Source: an uncultured Clostridium sp.
GTDB lineage: Bacteria > Bacillota > Clostridia > TANB77 > CAG-508
Reading direction: 5' to 3'
DNA: 10,339 nt
Assembly: GCA_900556345.1 (NCBI GenBank)
Contig: USOM01000016.1
Coordinates: 1-10,339 of the forward strand
A program made the position numbers and the translations under genes. This document shows positions 1 to 5,390 of the stretch, piece by piece. The number at the start of each line of letters is the position of its first letter. Positions within the stretch are counted from its first letter, which is position 1. The notes beneath the pieces were generated by a model. The model made no database searches. It was given only the letters and a program-made list of their open reading frames with translations, and had not been told where the DNA came from.

Positions 1-315
1 TTCTGCTGCCTCTGCTCCCAGCCTTGTGGCAATGACCCTGTCATACGGGCACGGCTCTCCGCCCCGCTGCATATGCCCCGGAACTGTAACGCGGATCTCC
101 TGCCCCGTCTTCTCCTGAATCTGTGCTCCCAGCGCATAGGCCACCGACGGATAGGATGGACCGCTCTTTTTCTTTTCTTTCAACTCTTTTTTGGAGAGCG
201 CCGCATCCTCTTTGGAAATTGCTCCCTCCGCCACGGCCAAAATGGTAAAATTCTTTCCCGCCTTTATACGACCGCGGATTGCATCCACCACCACATTAAT
301 ATCATAGGGAATCTC
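1..315 (-). pseudogene. pfkA: 6-phosphofructokinase C-terminal half fragment, GC-rich
   Basis: Residues 146-250 of the chimeric ORF, continuing past the window edge. Phosphofructokinase phosphorylates fructose 6-phosphate in glycolysis. The visible part contains EIPYDINVVVDAI, FTILAVAEGA, and TVPGHMQRGG followed by PYDRVIATRLG. In the PfkA family the His and Arg of the GH-QRGG motif bind fructose 6-phosphate. The N-terminal ATP-binding half is absent. GC is 55% over positions 1-300 by hand count, against about 29% for 301-600, with G/C-ending codons unlike any other gene here. It probably comes from a different, GC-richer organism such as a Lachnospiraceae relative. Confidence 0.8.
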
Positions 316-750
316 TTCTTGAGATTTATAACCTAAATCATGTTCAATCTCAGCCCATGTGTATTGCAGAATTGAGCTAATTTGAATTTCTAATTTTAAA
401 TTATGATACTTAAGATATTCCTGTGCTTTAACATACTTAGGATCAATTTGAACCACATAATGCAACGAACGATACCCAAAACGTTTTGGATCCAGACTCT
501 TTCTTTTATCAATAGAATTATCACGATCAATAATAAACTCATTTTCAATTAATTTCGATATTTGATCAACAGTATCCGTATAATATGTAATTACCCTAAT
601 ACCTGATAAATCTGTTATTTCATCTAATTTGATATCATAAATACTCATTTTGTTTTTTTCTATTAGGCTACATAGTAAATCTAACGGCCCTTCAAAATTG
701 TCTAATTTTATTGCATATCTTTGTGTTTCTAGTGTTAAAATTCCCGGCAT
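1..750 (-). CDS. Chimeric ORF: ScpA N-terminus / RelA-SpoT synthetase fragment / phosphofructokinase C-terminal half (partial, likely artefact or pseudogene)
   Basis: Reading from the ATG at 750-748, 250 codons stay open to the window edge with no stop. The start is well supported by AAAGGAG six bases upstream. Residues 1-47 match the ScpA N-terminus (FEGPLDLL, then EKNKMSIYDI). Residues 45-150 match the later part of a (p)ppGpp synthetase domain (DLSGIRVI, GYRSLHYVV, AEIEHDLGYKS). Residues 147-250 match 6-phosphofructokinase from its middle towards its end (LAVAEGA, PGHMQRGG, YDRVIATR). No module is complete: ScpA lacks nearly everything after its first helices, the synthetase lacks its N-terminal nucleotide-binding part, and the kinase lacks its ATP-binding GGDGS region. 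A working enzyme is therefore unlikely. Both joints are in frame and sit on short peptides that fit both partners. I infer a microhomology chimera rather than an evolved fusion. The ORF itself is certain; its biological reality is doubtful. Confidence 0.75.
   Translation of the reverse strand, partial: MPGILTLETQRYAIKLDNFEGPLDLLCSLIEKNKMSIYDIKLDEITDLSGIRVITYYTDTVDQISKLIENEFIIDRDNSIDKRKSLDPKRFGYRSLHYVVQIDPKYVKAQEYLKYHNLKLEIQISSILQYTWAEIEHDLGYKSQEEIPYDINVVVDAIRGRIKAGKNFTILAVAEGAISKEDAALSKKELKEKKKSGPSYPSVAYALGAQIQEKTGQEIRVTVPGHMQRGGEPCPYDRVIATRLGAEAAE
301..621 (-). pseudogene. RelA/SpoT-like (p)ppGpp synthetase domain fragment
   Basis: Residues 44-150 of the chimeric ORF. RelA/SpoT synthetase domains transfer pyrophosphate from ATP to GDP or GTP to make the stringent-response alarmone. 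Visible hallmarks are TDLSGIRVI, the GYRSLHYVV substrate-binding segment, EIQI followed by SSILQYTWAEIEHD, and LGYKS. The position after EIQI is Ser, where many family members have Arg. The upstream part of the domain that contacts ATP is absent, and so is everything after EIPYDI. The sequence resembles stand-alone alarmone synthetases more than long Rel enzymes, because AEIEHDLGYKS is typical of the former. GC is about 29%. Confidence 0.75.
610..750 (-). pseudogene. scpA: ScpA (segregation and condensation protein A) N-terminal fragment
   Basis: This is the first 47 codons of the chimeric ORF. ScpA is the kleisin subunit that bridges the Smc heads and binds ScpB in bacterial condensin. The FEGPLDLLCSLIEKNK stretch followed by MSIYDIKLDEITD is the family's hallmark N-terminus. 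A full ScpA is about 240-270 residues, so over 80% is missing. GC is about 27%, like the rest of the window. scpB is not visible. The start is fixed by a good ribosome binding site. Family identity is clear; whether the fragment belongs after pnp in this genome is not. Confidence 0.75.
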
Positions 751-794
751 ATTTTCTCCTTTCTTTTTCCATAAGGACCGGGGCATTTTCCACT

Positions 795-840
795 GGGACC
801 GTTTCCTTTCACGAAAAATTTTGCAAAAAGAAACGGTCCC
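795..840. repeat. 11-bp perfect inverted repeat, REP-like intergenic element
   Basis: The arm gggaccgtttc at 795-805 is repeated as its exact reverse complement at 830-840, with a 24-base AT-rich loop. A related ggaccggggc lies just outside at 775-784. The arms are GC-richer than the surrounding DNA. Neither strand has a long U-tract directly after the stem, so a standard terminator is not convincing, although the hairpin could protect the 3' end of pnp mRNA. Similar dispersed hairpins ending in ACGGTCCC or CCGTCCC are familiar in Clostridia from general knowledge. One copy is seen here, so repeat status is inference. Confidence 0.55.
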
Positions 841-870
841 AACGAAAAAAGAAACGATCTTTATAAAAAA

Positions 871-3042
871 CTATTCTTCTACTTCTCTATTCTCTTCTTC
901 TTTACTTTCACTATTGCTTTCTTCTACAACATCTGCTCTCTTTTCTCTAAGTTCGTTCATAGCTAAATTAATTCTACCTTGATTATCAATTTCGATAACC
1001 TTAACAGTAACTTTTTCGCCAATTTGAACATAGTCTTCAACTCTTCTAATATGTTCTTTTGCAATTCTAGAAATGTGAAGTAATCCTTCTTTTCCATTTC
1101 CTAAATCAACAAATGCACCATAAGATGTTATTCTTGTAACAGCTCCATAATAGATTCCACCAACTTCGATTTCGCGAACAATGTCTTCTATCATATCTAA
1201 AGCATCATAAGCTTTTTCACTGTTTTCGCCGTAGATGTAAACTTGTCCATCTTCTTCAATATCTATTTTTACACCTGTTTCGTCTATAATTTTGTTAATT
1301 ACTTTTCCACCAGTACCTATAACATCTTTTATTTTTTCTGGTTTTATTTTTGTTGTAATTATTTTTGGTGCATATTCAGATATTTCTGCTCTTGGTTCAC
1401 CTAAAACTGGTAACATTATGTCATTTAAGATGTACATACGAGCTTTATGTGTTCTTTCAAATGCTTCTTTTATTATGTCATAAGATAATCCATCTACTTT
1501 TATATCAACTTGTATAGCTGTAATTCCTTTTTCTGTTCCTCCTACTTTAAAGTCCATATCTCCGAAAAAGTCTTCTATTCCTTGTATATCTGTCATCATA
1601 ACATAGTTATCTGGATTTTCTGGGTCTGTTATTAAACCTGTTGAAATTCCTGCAACTGGTCTTTTTATTGGAACCCCTGCATCCATTAATGATAATGTAC
1701 TTGCACAAATGCTTCCTTGTGATGTAGATCCATTTGATGATAATATTTCAGATACAACTCTTATTGCATAAGGAAATTCTTCTACTGATGGTAATACTGG
1801 AACTAATGCTTTTTCTGCTAATGCCCCATGACCAATTTCACGTCTTCCAGGTCCACGTGATGTTCGTGCTTCTCCAACTGAATATGCTGGGAAGTTATAT
1901 TGATGCATATATCTTTTTGATTTTTCTAAGTCTATTCCATCTAATTCTTGCTCTTCACTCATCATTCCAAGTGTTGTAATTGACATAACTTGTGTTAATC
2001 CTCTTGTAAACATTGCGCTTCCATGTACTCTTGGAAGTAAACCAACTTCACATGATAATGGTCTTATTTCGTCTAATGTTCTTCCGTCAACACGTTTGTG
2101 TTCGTAGAAAATCATATCTCTAACAACTTTTTTCTCTAATTTGTATAAAGCTTCTCCTATATTAGATTTATCTTCTTCGAATTTTTCTTCACCAAATTTT
2201 TCTTTATATTCTTCATTTACTTTTTCTGTTAATTTATCAATGTTATTATCTCTTACTTGTTTGTCTTTTTCAGTAACGGCTTTTTTCATTTCATCTTTGT
2301 AATTTTCTGATAAATAATCATATATTTCAGGTATTACTGCAAATGATTTGTATTCAAATTTTGGCTTTCCAATTTCTTCTTTCATTTTTGAAATGAATTC
2401 ACATAATTTTTTAATTTCAACATGTGCTGTCTCAATTGCTTCTAGCATTTTTTCATCTGGTACTTCGTTTGCACCTGCTTCTATCATTGCTATTTTATCG
2501 TGTGTTCCAGCAACTGTTAAAGTTAAATCACTGTGAGCTCTTTGTTCTACTGTTGGATTTATTATAATTTCATCATTTACTAAACCTACATTTACTGCTG
2601 CTGTTGGTCCACCAAATGGGATATCTGAAATTGAAAGTGCTGCTGATGCTCCTATCATTGCTGCAACTTCTGGAGAGTTGTCTTGTTCTACAGATAAAAC
2701 TGTACATACAACTACTACATCATTTCTGAAATCTTTTGGGAACAAAGGTCTTAAAGGTCTATCTATTGCTCTTGATGTTAATATTGCCTTATCTGAAGGT
2801 TTTCCTTCTCTTTTTGTGTATGAACCTGGTATTTTTCCTACTGAATATAATTTTTCCTCAAAATCTACTGATAGTGGGAAAAAGTCTATTCCTTCTTTTG
2901 GTTCTTTTGATGCTGTTACATTTACCATAACAACTGTGTCTCCATATCTTACTAAGACACTTCCATTGGCTAAAGCTGCCATTTTTCCTGTTTCTATTGT
3001 TAATTTTCTTCCTGCTAGTTCTGTTTCATAAACTTTAAACAT
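871..3042 (-). CDS. pnp: Polynucleotide phosphorylase (polyribonucleotide nucleotidyltransferase)
   Basis: The enzyme degrades RNA 3' to 5' using phosphate, releasing nucleoside diphosphates; it acts as a cytosolic trimer, often in the RNA degradosome. At 723 residues it is full length. Domains in order: first RNase PH fold about 10-145, all-helical linker about 150-230 with a charged extension to about 310, catalytic second RNase PH fold about 320-550, KH domain about 560-615 with VIGTGGKVINKI, S1 domain about 627-698 with YGAFVDLGNGKEGLLHIS, then an acidic tail. Catalytic-domain hallmarks are SRGPGRREIGHGALAEKAL (395-413) and GDMDFKVGGT (494-503), the latter holding the conserved Asp and Lys residues. 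AAAAGGAGA precedes the ATG. It follows rpsO, the standard arrangement, with its own possible promoter. No frameshift or missing motif was seen. Confidence 0.97.
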   Translation of the reverse strand: MFKVYETELAGRKLTIETGKMAALANGSVLVRYGDTVVMVNVTASKEPKEGIDFFPLSVDFEEKLYSVGKIPGSYTKREGKPSDKAILTSRAIDRPLRPLFPKDFRNDVVVVCTVLSVEQDNSPEVAAMIGASAALSISDIPFGGPTAAVNVGLVNDEIIINPTVEQRAHSDLTLTVAGTHDKIAMIEAGANEVPDEKMLEAIETAHVEIKKLCEFISKMKEEIGKPKFEYKSFAVIPEIYDYLSENYKDEMKKAVTEKDKQVRDNNIDKLTEKVNEEYKEKFGEEKFEEDKSNIGEALYKLEKKVVRDMIFYEHKRVDGRTLDEIRPLSCEVGLLPRVHGSAMFTRGLTQVMSITTLGMMSEEQELDGIDLEKSKRYMHQYNFPAYSVGEARTSRGPGRREIGHGALAEKALVPVLPSVEEFPYAIRVVSEILSSNGSTSQGSICASTLSLMDAGVPIKRPVAGISTGLITDPENPDNYVMMTDIQGIEDFFGDMDFKVGGTEKGITAIQVDIKVDGLSYDIIKEAFERTHKARMYILNDIMLPVLGEPRAEISEYAPKIITTKIKPEKIKDVIGTGGKVINKIIDETGVKIDIEEDGQVYIYGENSEKAYDALDMIEDIVREIEVGGIYYGAVTRITSYGAFVDLGNGKEGLLHISRIAKEHIRRVEDYVQIGEKVTVKVIEIDNQGRINLAMNELREKRADVVEESNSESKEEENREVEE

Positions 3043-3119
3043 AAAATTTCTCCTTTTTTATTATATTTTTTACACCCCGTTAATTTTAAGTTTATTATTA
3101 GTATGTAACCTCTATAATG

Positions 3120-3144
3120 TGCTTAATGTTTTAAGCATATTATA
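3120..3144 (-). promoter_or_regulatory. Possible pnp promoter -10 and 5' UTR hairpin
   Basis: On the minus strand TATAAT lies at 3144-3139, about 100 bases before the pnp start, between the rpsO terminator and pnp. The -35 region is weak: TGTATT at a 17-base spacing. Immediately downstream a perfect 7-bp hairpin (tgcttaa, tgtt loop, ttaagca) occupies 3120-3137 and would sit at the very 5' end of the transcript. Such hairpins are known control points for pnp in enterobacteria; a similar role here is inference. Confidence 0.4.
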
Positions 3145-3191
3145 CAAGCTACACTTAAACTAATACATAAACTTTTTATTATTTAAACTTT

Positions 3192-3225
3192 AAAAAAGAA
3201 GGGCAAAAATCCTCCTGCCCCCTTG
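3192..3225 (-). terminator. rpsO-pnp intergenic terminator/attenuator
   Basis: Just past the rpsO stop, the minus strand reads AAGGGGGCA, an AGGAGGATTT loop, TGCCCTTC and then TTTTTT. The five-pair GGGCA/TGCCC core, extended by A-T pairs around a small bulge and followed by a U-run, is a rho-independent terminator, probably partial so that some transcription reaches pnp. Confidence 0.75.
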
Positions 3226-3231
3226 TTATAA

Positions 3232-3498
3232 TTATTTTCTTAATCCTAATTTAGCAACTATTTCTCTATATCTGTTTACATCTTTTTTAGCTAAATAGTT
3301 TAATAAGTTTCTTCTTTTACCAACCATTTTTAAAAGTCCTCTTCTAGAGTGATTGTCTTTTTTGTGAACTTTTAAGTGTTCTGTTAGTTCATTGATTCTT
3401 TCTGTTAAAAGAGCGATTTGTACTTCTGGTGATCCAGTATCTTTTTCATCTCTTTTATATTTTGCTATTATTTCAGCTTTTGATTCTTTTGATATCAT
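3232..3498 (-). CDS. rpsO: 30S ribosomal protein S15
   Basis: S15 is a primary 16S rRNA-binding protein that nucleates assembly of the 30S platform. The 88-residue product is exactly family length and carries the hallmarks GSPEVQIALLTERI, LKVHKKDNHSRRGLL and KMVGKRRNLLNYL over its four helices, including the conserved His and Asp of the 16S-binding DNHSRRGL loop. AGGAGG sits nine bases before the ATG. It has its own promoter at 3596-3624 and a roughly 90-base leader that may allow S15 to repress its own translation. It is followed by a terminator and then pnp, the conserved order. The gene appears normal. Confidence 0.97.
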   Translation of the reverse strand: MISKESKAEIIAKYKRDEKDTGSPEVQIALLTERINELTEHLKVHKKDNHSRRGLLKMVGKRRNLLNYLAKKDVNRYREIVAKLGLRK

Positions 3499-3589
3499 AG
3501 TTTACACCTCCTGTTTTCTTTTTCTCCTTAGACCTGGTTTAAAATCGGGTGTGTTAATTATTTAACTAAGTTTAAGGAATTTTTTTACA
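3499..3589 (-). promoter_or_regulatory. rpsO leader with interleaved complementarities (candidate S15 autoregulatory pseudoknot)
   Basis: Two short complementarities were found by eye in the untranslated leader. ACACC (3552-3548) pairs with GGTGT (3508-3504), which overlaps the end of the Shine-Dalgarno. TCCTTA (3578-3573) pairs with TAAGGA (3530-3525). The two helices cross in sequence order, so they could form a pseudoknot covering the ribosome binding site. S15 is known to bind its own leader in several bacteria, and the E. coli site is a pseudoknot. The fold here is unverified. Confidence 0.4.
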
Positions 3590-3595
3590 TTTGTT

Positions 3596-3624
3596 ATTTT
3601 ACTACATTTTTTGAGGTTTGGCAA
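3596..3624 (-). promoter_or_regulatory. rpsO promoter (sigma-A type)
   Basis: On the minus strand, -35 TTGCCA (3624-3619) and -10 TAAAAT (3601-3596) each match consensus at five of six positions and are separated by 17 bases. The predicted start of transcription is near 3589, giving a roughly 90-base leader before rpsO. This is the strongest promoter seen in the window. Confidence 0.75.
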
Positions 3625-3708
3625 GTTTTTTTTGAAAATTTCAGTAAATACTTCGAATATATTTTCATATATACTACTAATTTAAACTCATTATATTTTT
3701 GTAATAAT

Positions 3709-3743
3709 AAAAAAATCGCCTTGAATTAACTTCAAAACGATTT
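3709..3743 (-). terminator. Terminator of the 160-residue membrane protein gene
   Basis: A 13-pair stem (3743-3731 with 3725-3713) containing two G-U pairs and a five-base loop is followed on the minus strand by a seven-base U-tract. It lies 16 bases beyond the stop codon and insulates rpsO from the gene upstream. Confidence 0.85.
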
Positions 3744-3758
3744 CAACCATAAAATATA

Positions 3759-4241
3759 TTAATAATTCCTATACTGATTCTTATCAGCTCTTTCATCATA
3801 TTTTCTATCATATTGTTCATTATTAAAGAACCAATCTGTCTTTTTATCCTTAGGGTCTCTTTTTCTTATCTTATTAACCAATAAATCAAAAAATACACAA
3901 AAAGCTATAATTAGTGCAACAGCTGAAACTAGTGTATTTTGCATAACACTCATATCCATTGTTTCTCCTGACATTAATACTGGAATAGCATTTGTTAATA
4001 TGTACCCACCAAAATAAAATCCGTAAGAGGCTAAATACAATATTCCTCCAATTATGTTTCTTCTTAAAACCAATATCATACAAAGTATTGCAACAAATAA
4101 TAAAACTACCTCAACAGTAAAATTAAATGCTGTAAAGCCTCCAAAACTTTGGTCATATTGTGCTTGGAATGCGACAACAACTCTAAATAGCCAAAACATT
4201 CCCATAAACATTACAAGTAACCATGAAGATAAATTTTTCAT
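3759..4241 (-). CDS. Hypothetical four-helix membrane protein
   Basis: I do not recognise this family. The 160-residue product has four hydrophobic segments at about 4-26, 40-60, 63-88 and 102-122, so it is an integral membrane protein. A roughly 38-residue hydrophilic tail rich in Lys, Asp, Arg and Tyr (NKIRKRDPKDKK, then repeated Y-D-x-K/R-type residues) is probably cytoplasmic by the positive-inside rule. No catalytic motif is visible. The start has AAGGATG nearby. It sits between the DUF1292 terminator and the rpsO promoter, with a terminator of its own and only about 50 bases upstream in which no convincing promoter was found, so it may depend on read-through from the ruvX operon. The reading frame is clean and base composition matches its neighbours. 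Function unknown. Confidence 0.8.
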   Translation of the reverse strand: MKNLSSWLLVMFMGMFWLFRVVVAFQAQYDQSFGGFTAFNFTVEVVLLFVAILCMILVLRRNIIGGILYLASYGFYFGGYILTNAIPVLMSGETMDMSVMQNTLVSAVALIIAFCVFFDLLVNKIRKRDPKDKKTDWFFNNEQYDRKYDERADKNQYRNY

Positions 4242-4285
4242 TTTACATCCTTATCCTTTCTTTTTGTTTAAGTTAAACACCACAT

Positions 4286-4325
4286 CAAAATAAAATGCTT
4301 AAACGATCTAATATCGCCTAAGCAT
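4286..4325 (-). terminator. Terminator closing the ireB-ruvX-DUF1292 operon
   Basis: The minus strand forms a 13-pair stem (4325-4313 with 4307-4295) with two G-U pairs and a five-base loop, followed by TTTATTTTG. It begins 8 bases after the DUF1292 stop codon. Confidence 0.85.
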
Positions 4326-4332
4326 CTCTTTA

Positions 4333-4647
4333 TTATTCTTCGCCATCAACGAAATCAAATTCATCTTTAAATTTATCTTTGAAAATATTAAATACTTTCA
4401 TTAATGTTTCTTCACTGTCAACACTAACATAAGATTCTTGTTCGCTATCTTCTTCTGAATCTTCTAGTTTTAGTATTACTACTTCTCCGTCGTCTTCTTC
4501 TCCTTCTTCAAGTACTGGTAATAATACAACATATTGTTCATCTTCTAATTCTATTAAATCTAAAAATTCGAATTTTACCTCGTTTCCGTCTTCATCATTT
4601 AAAGTTATGATATTATCTAATTCTTCTCCTTCAAAATTTTCTTCCAT
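4333..4647 (-). CDS. DUF1292 domain-containing acidic protein (YrzB-like)
   Basis: This small acidic protein of unknown biochemical role is found next to ruvX across Bacillota. The body matches the family: ITLNDEDGNEVKFEFLDLIELEDEQYVVLLPV, then a run of Glu/Asp residues, EVVILKLE, and a C-terminal YVSVDSEETLMKVFNIFKDKF segment. An in-frame TTG at 4662 would add five residues, but AAAGGAG lies between it and the ATG at 4647, so the ATG is the start and the protein has 104 residues. It is the last gene of the operon, 53 bases after ruvX, and is followed directly by a terminator. Nothing unusual beyond its strong negative charge, which is normal for the family. Confidence 0.88.
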   Translation of the reverse strand: MEENFEGEELDNIITLNDEDGNEVKFEFLDLIELEDEQYVVLLPVLEEGEEDDGEVVILKLEDSEEDSEQESYVSVDSEETLMKVFNIFKDKFKDEFDFVDGEE

Positions 4648-4652
4648 AATTT

Positions 4653-4659
4653 CTCCTTT
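4653..4659 (-). promoter_or_regulatory. Ribosome binding site that fixes the DUF1292 start
   Basis: AAAGGAG on the minus strand lies five bases before the ATG at 4647. Because it falls inside the longer reading frame that opens with TTG at 4662, it argues against that upstream start. Confidence 0.75.
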
Positions 4660-4700
4660 CAATATTTTTGAATATTTTTTTAATTTTAAAAACTTTTGCT

Positions 4701-5123
4701 TTATGAATTTTTTTCTCTCTCCATATATGTTTCTAATATATATACTGCAGATATAGTATCTACTATATTTCTTTTTTTATGCTTGTTGATATTTAAAAAA
4801 TTCATTGTTTTATGAGCAGCAACTGTTGTAAGCCTTTCGTCTATATAGTCTATTTTTAATTTGTTATACTTACATTTTAATTTATGTATTAATTTTTCTG
4901 TTAATTCTGCTCTTTCAGATTTTGTACCATTCATATTATAGGGCATTCCAACAACTATTGTATCAATATTGTATATTTCAATTAATTCGTCAATTTTTTT
5001 TAAGATTAACTTGTCACTTCCATTAGATTGTAAGGTTTCTAGCCCTTGAGCGGTAATTCCTAATTCGTCTGTTATTGCGAAACCTGTTCTTGCTTCGCCA
5101 TAATCTATTCCTAAAATTCTCAT
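4701..5123 (-). CDS. ruvX: RuvX/YqgF family Holliday junction resolvase-like nuclease
   Basis: YqgF proteins have an RNase H-like fold. They are annotated as putative Holliday junction resolvases, and the E. coli protein takes part in 16S pre-rRNA 5'-end processing. The 140-residue product is full length. Visible motifs: GIDYGEARTGFA (5-16) with the first catalytic Asp, VVGMPYNMNG (57-66), YIDERLTT (97-104) carrying the central acidic residues, and the C-terminal NIVDTISAVYIL segment with the last Asp. All expected acidic residues are present. Its ATG overlaps the ireB TAA by one base (TAATG), indicating translational coupling. Downstream is DUF1292, the normal neighbour. Confidence 0.95.
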   Translation of the reverse strand: MRILGIDYGEARTGFAITDELGITAQGLETLQSNGSDKLILKKIDELIEIYNIDTIVVGMPYNMNGTKSERAELTEKLIHKLKCKYNKLKIDYIDERLTTVAAHKTMNFLNINKHKKRNIVDTISAVYILETYMEREKNS

Positions 5124-5377
5124 TAGTCCTCAATTCCTATATAACTTTTTACTAATTTTTCTAGTAACTCGTCTCTTTCTATGCATCTTATTTTGTTTCT
5201 TGCATCTTTGTGACTTGTTATATATGTTGGGTCTCCAGATAATATATATCCAACCATTTGATTTATAGGATTATATCCTTTTTCAACTAGTGCTTCATAT
5301 ACATCTTTTAGAATTTGTTTTGTGTCTATATCCTTGTTTTTTTCTACCTTGAAAAACATTGTTTTATCAAAATCCAT
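5123..5377 (-). CDS. ireB: IreB family regulatory phosphoprotein (DUF965/UPF0297)
   Basis: IreB is a small dimeric regulator, known in Enterococcus faecalis as a substrate of the PASTA Ser/Thr kinase IreK and a negative regulator of cephalosporin resistance. The 84-residue product matches the family nearly end to end: MFFKVE, then ILKDVYEALVEKGYNPINQ, GYILSGDPTYITSHKDARNKI and RDELLEKLVKSY. The enterococcal phosphosites are N-terminal threonines; only Thr6 is present here in that region. The kinase and phosphatase are not in the window. AGGAGG lies before the ATG, and the stop overlaps the ruvX start. In most Bacillota the gene lies between alaS and ruvX; here the upstream neighbour is a GAF/GGDEF-like gene instead. 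Confidence 0.95.
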   Translation of the reverse strand: MDFDKTMFFKVEKNKDIDTKQILKDVYEALVEKGYNPINQMVGYILSGDPTYITSHKDARNKIRCIERDELLEKLVKSYIGIED

Positions 5378-5390
5378 TTTAATTCCTCCT

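Noticed and set aside
73..336. Plus-strand open frame over the GC-rich start of the window.
   Set aside because: Its complement encodes a clear phosphofructokinase segment, and the plus-strand product has no recognisable pattern.
290..625. A frameshift explaining the change of protein family within the first ORF.
   Set aside because: Codon-by-codon reading shows the same frame throughout 750-1; the family changes without any frame change.
795..840. Rho-independent terminator for pnp.
   Set aside because: The stem is good, but neither side has an adjacent U-tract, and the 24-base loop is long for a terminator.
650..982. Plus-strand open frame crossing the scpA start and the pnp end.
   Set aside because: Low-complexity Ser/Leu/Phe product, antisense to recognised coding sequence and the intergenic hairpin.
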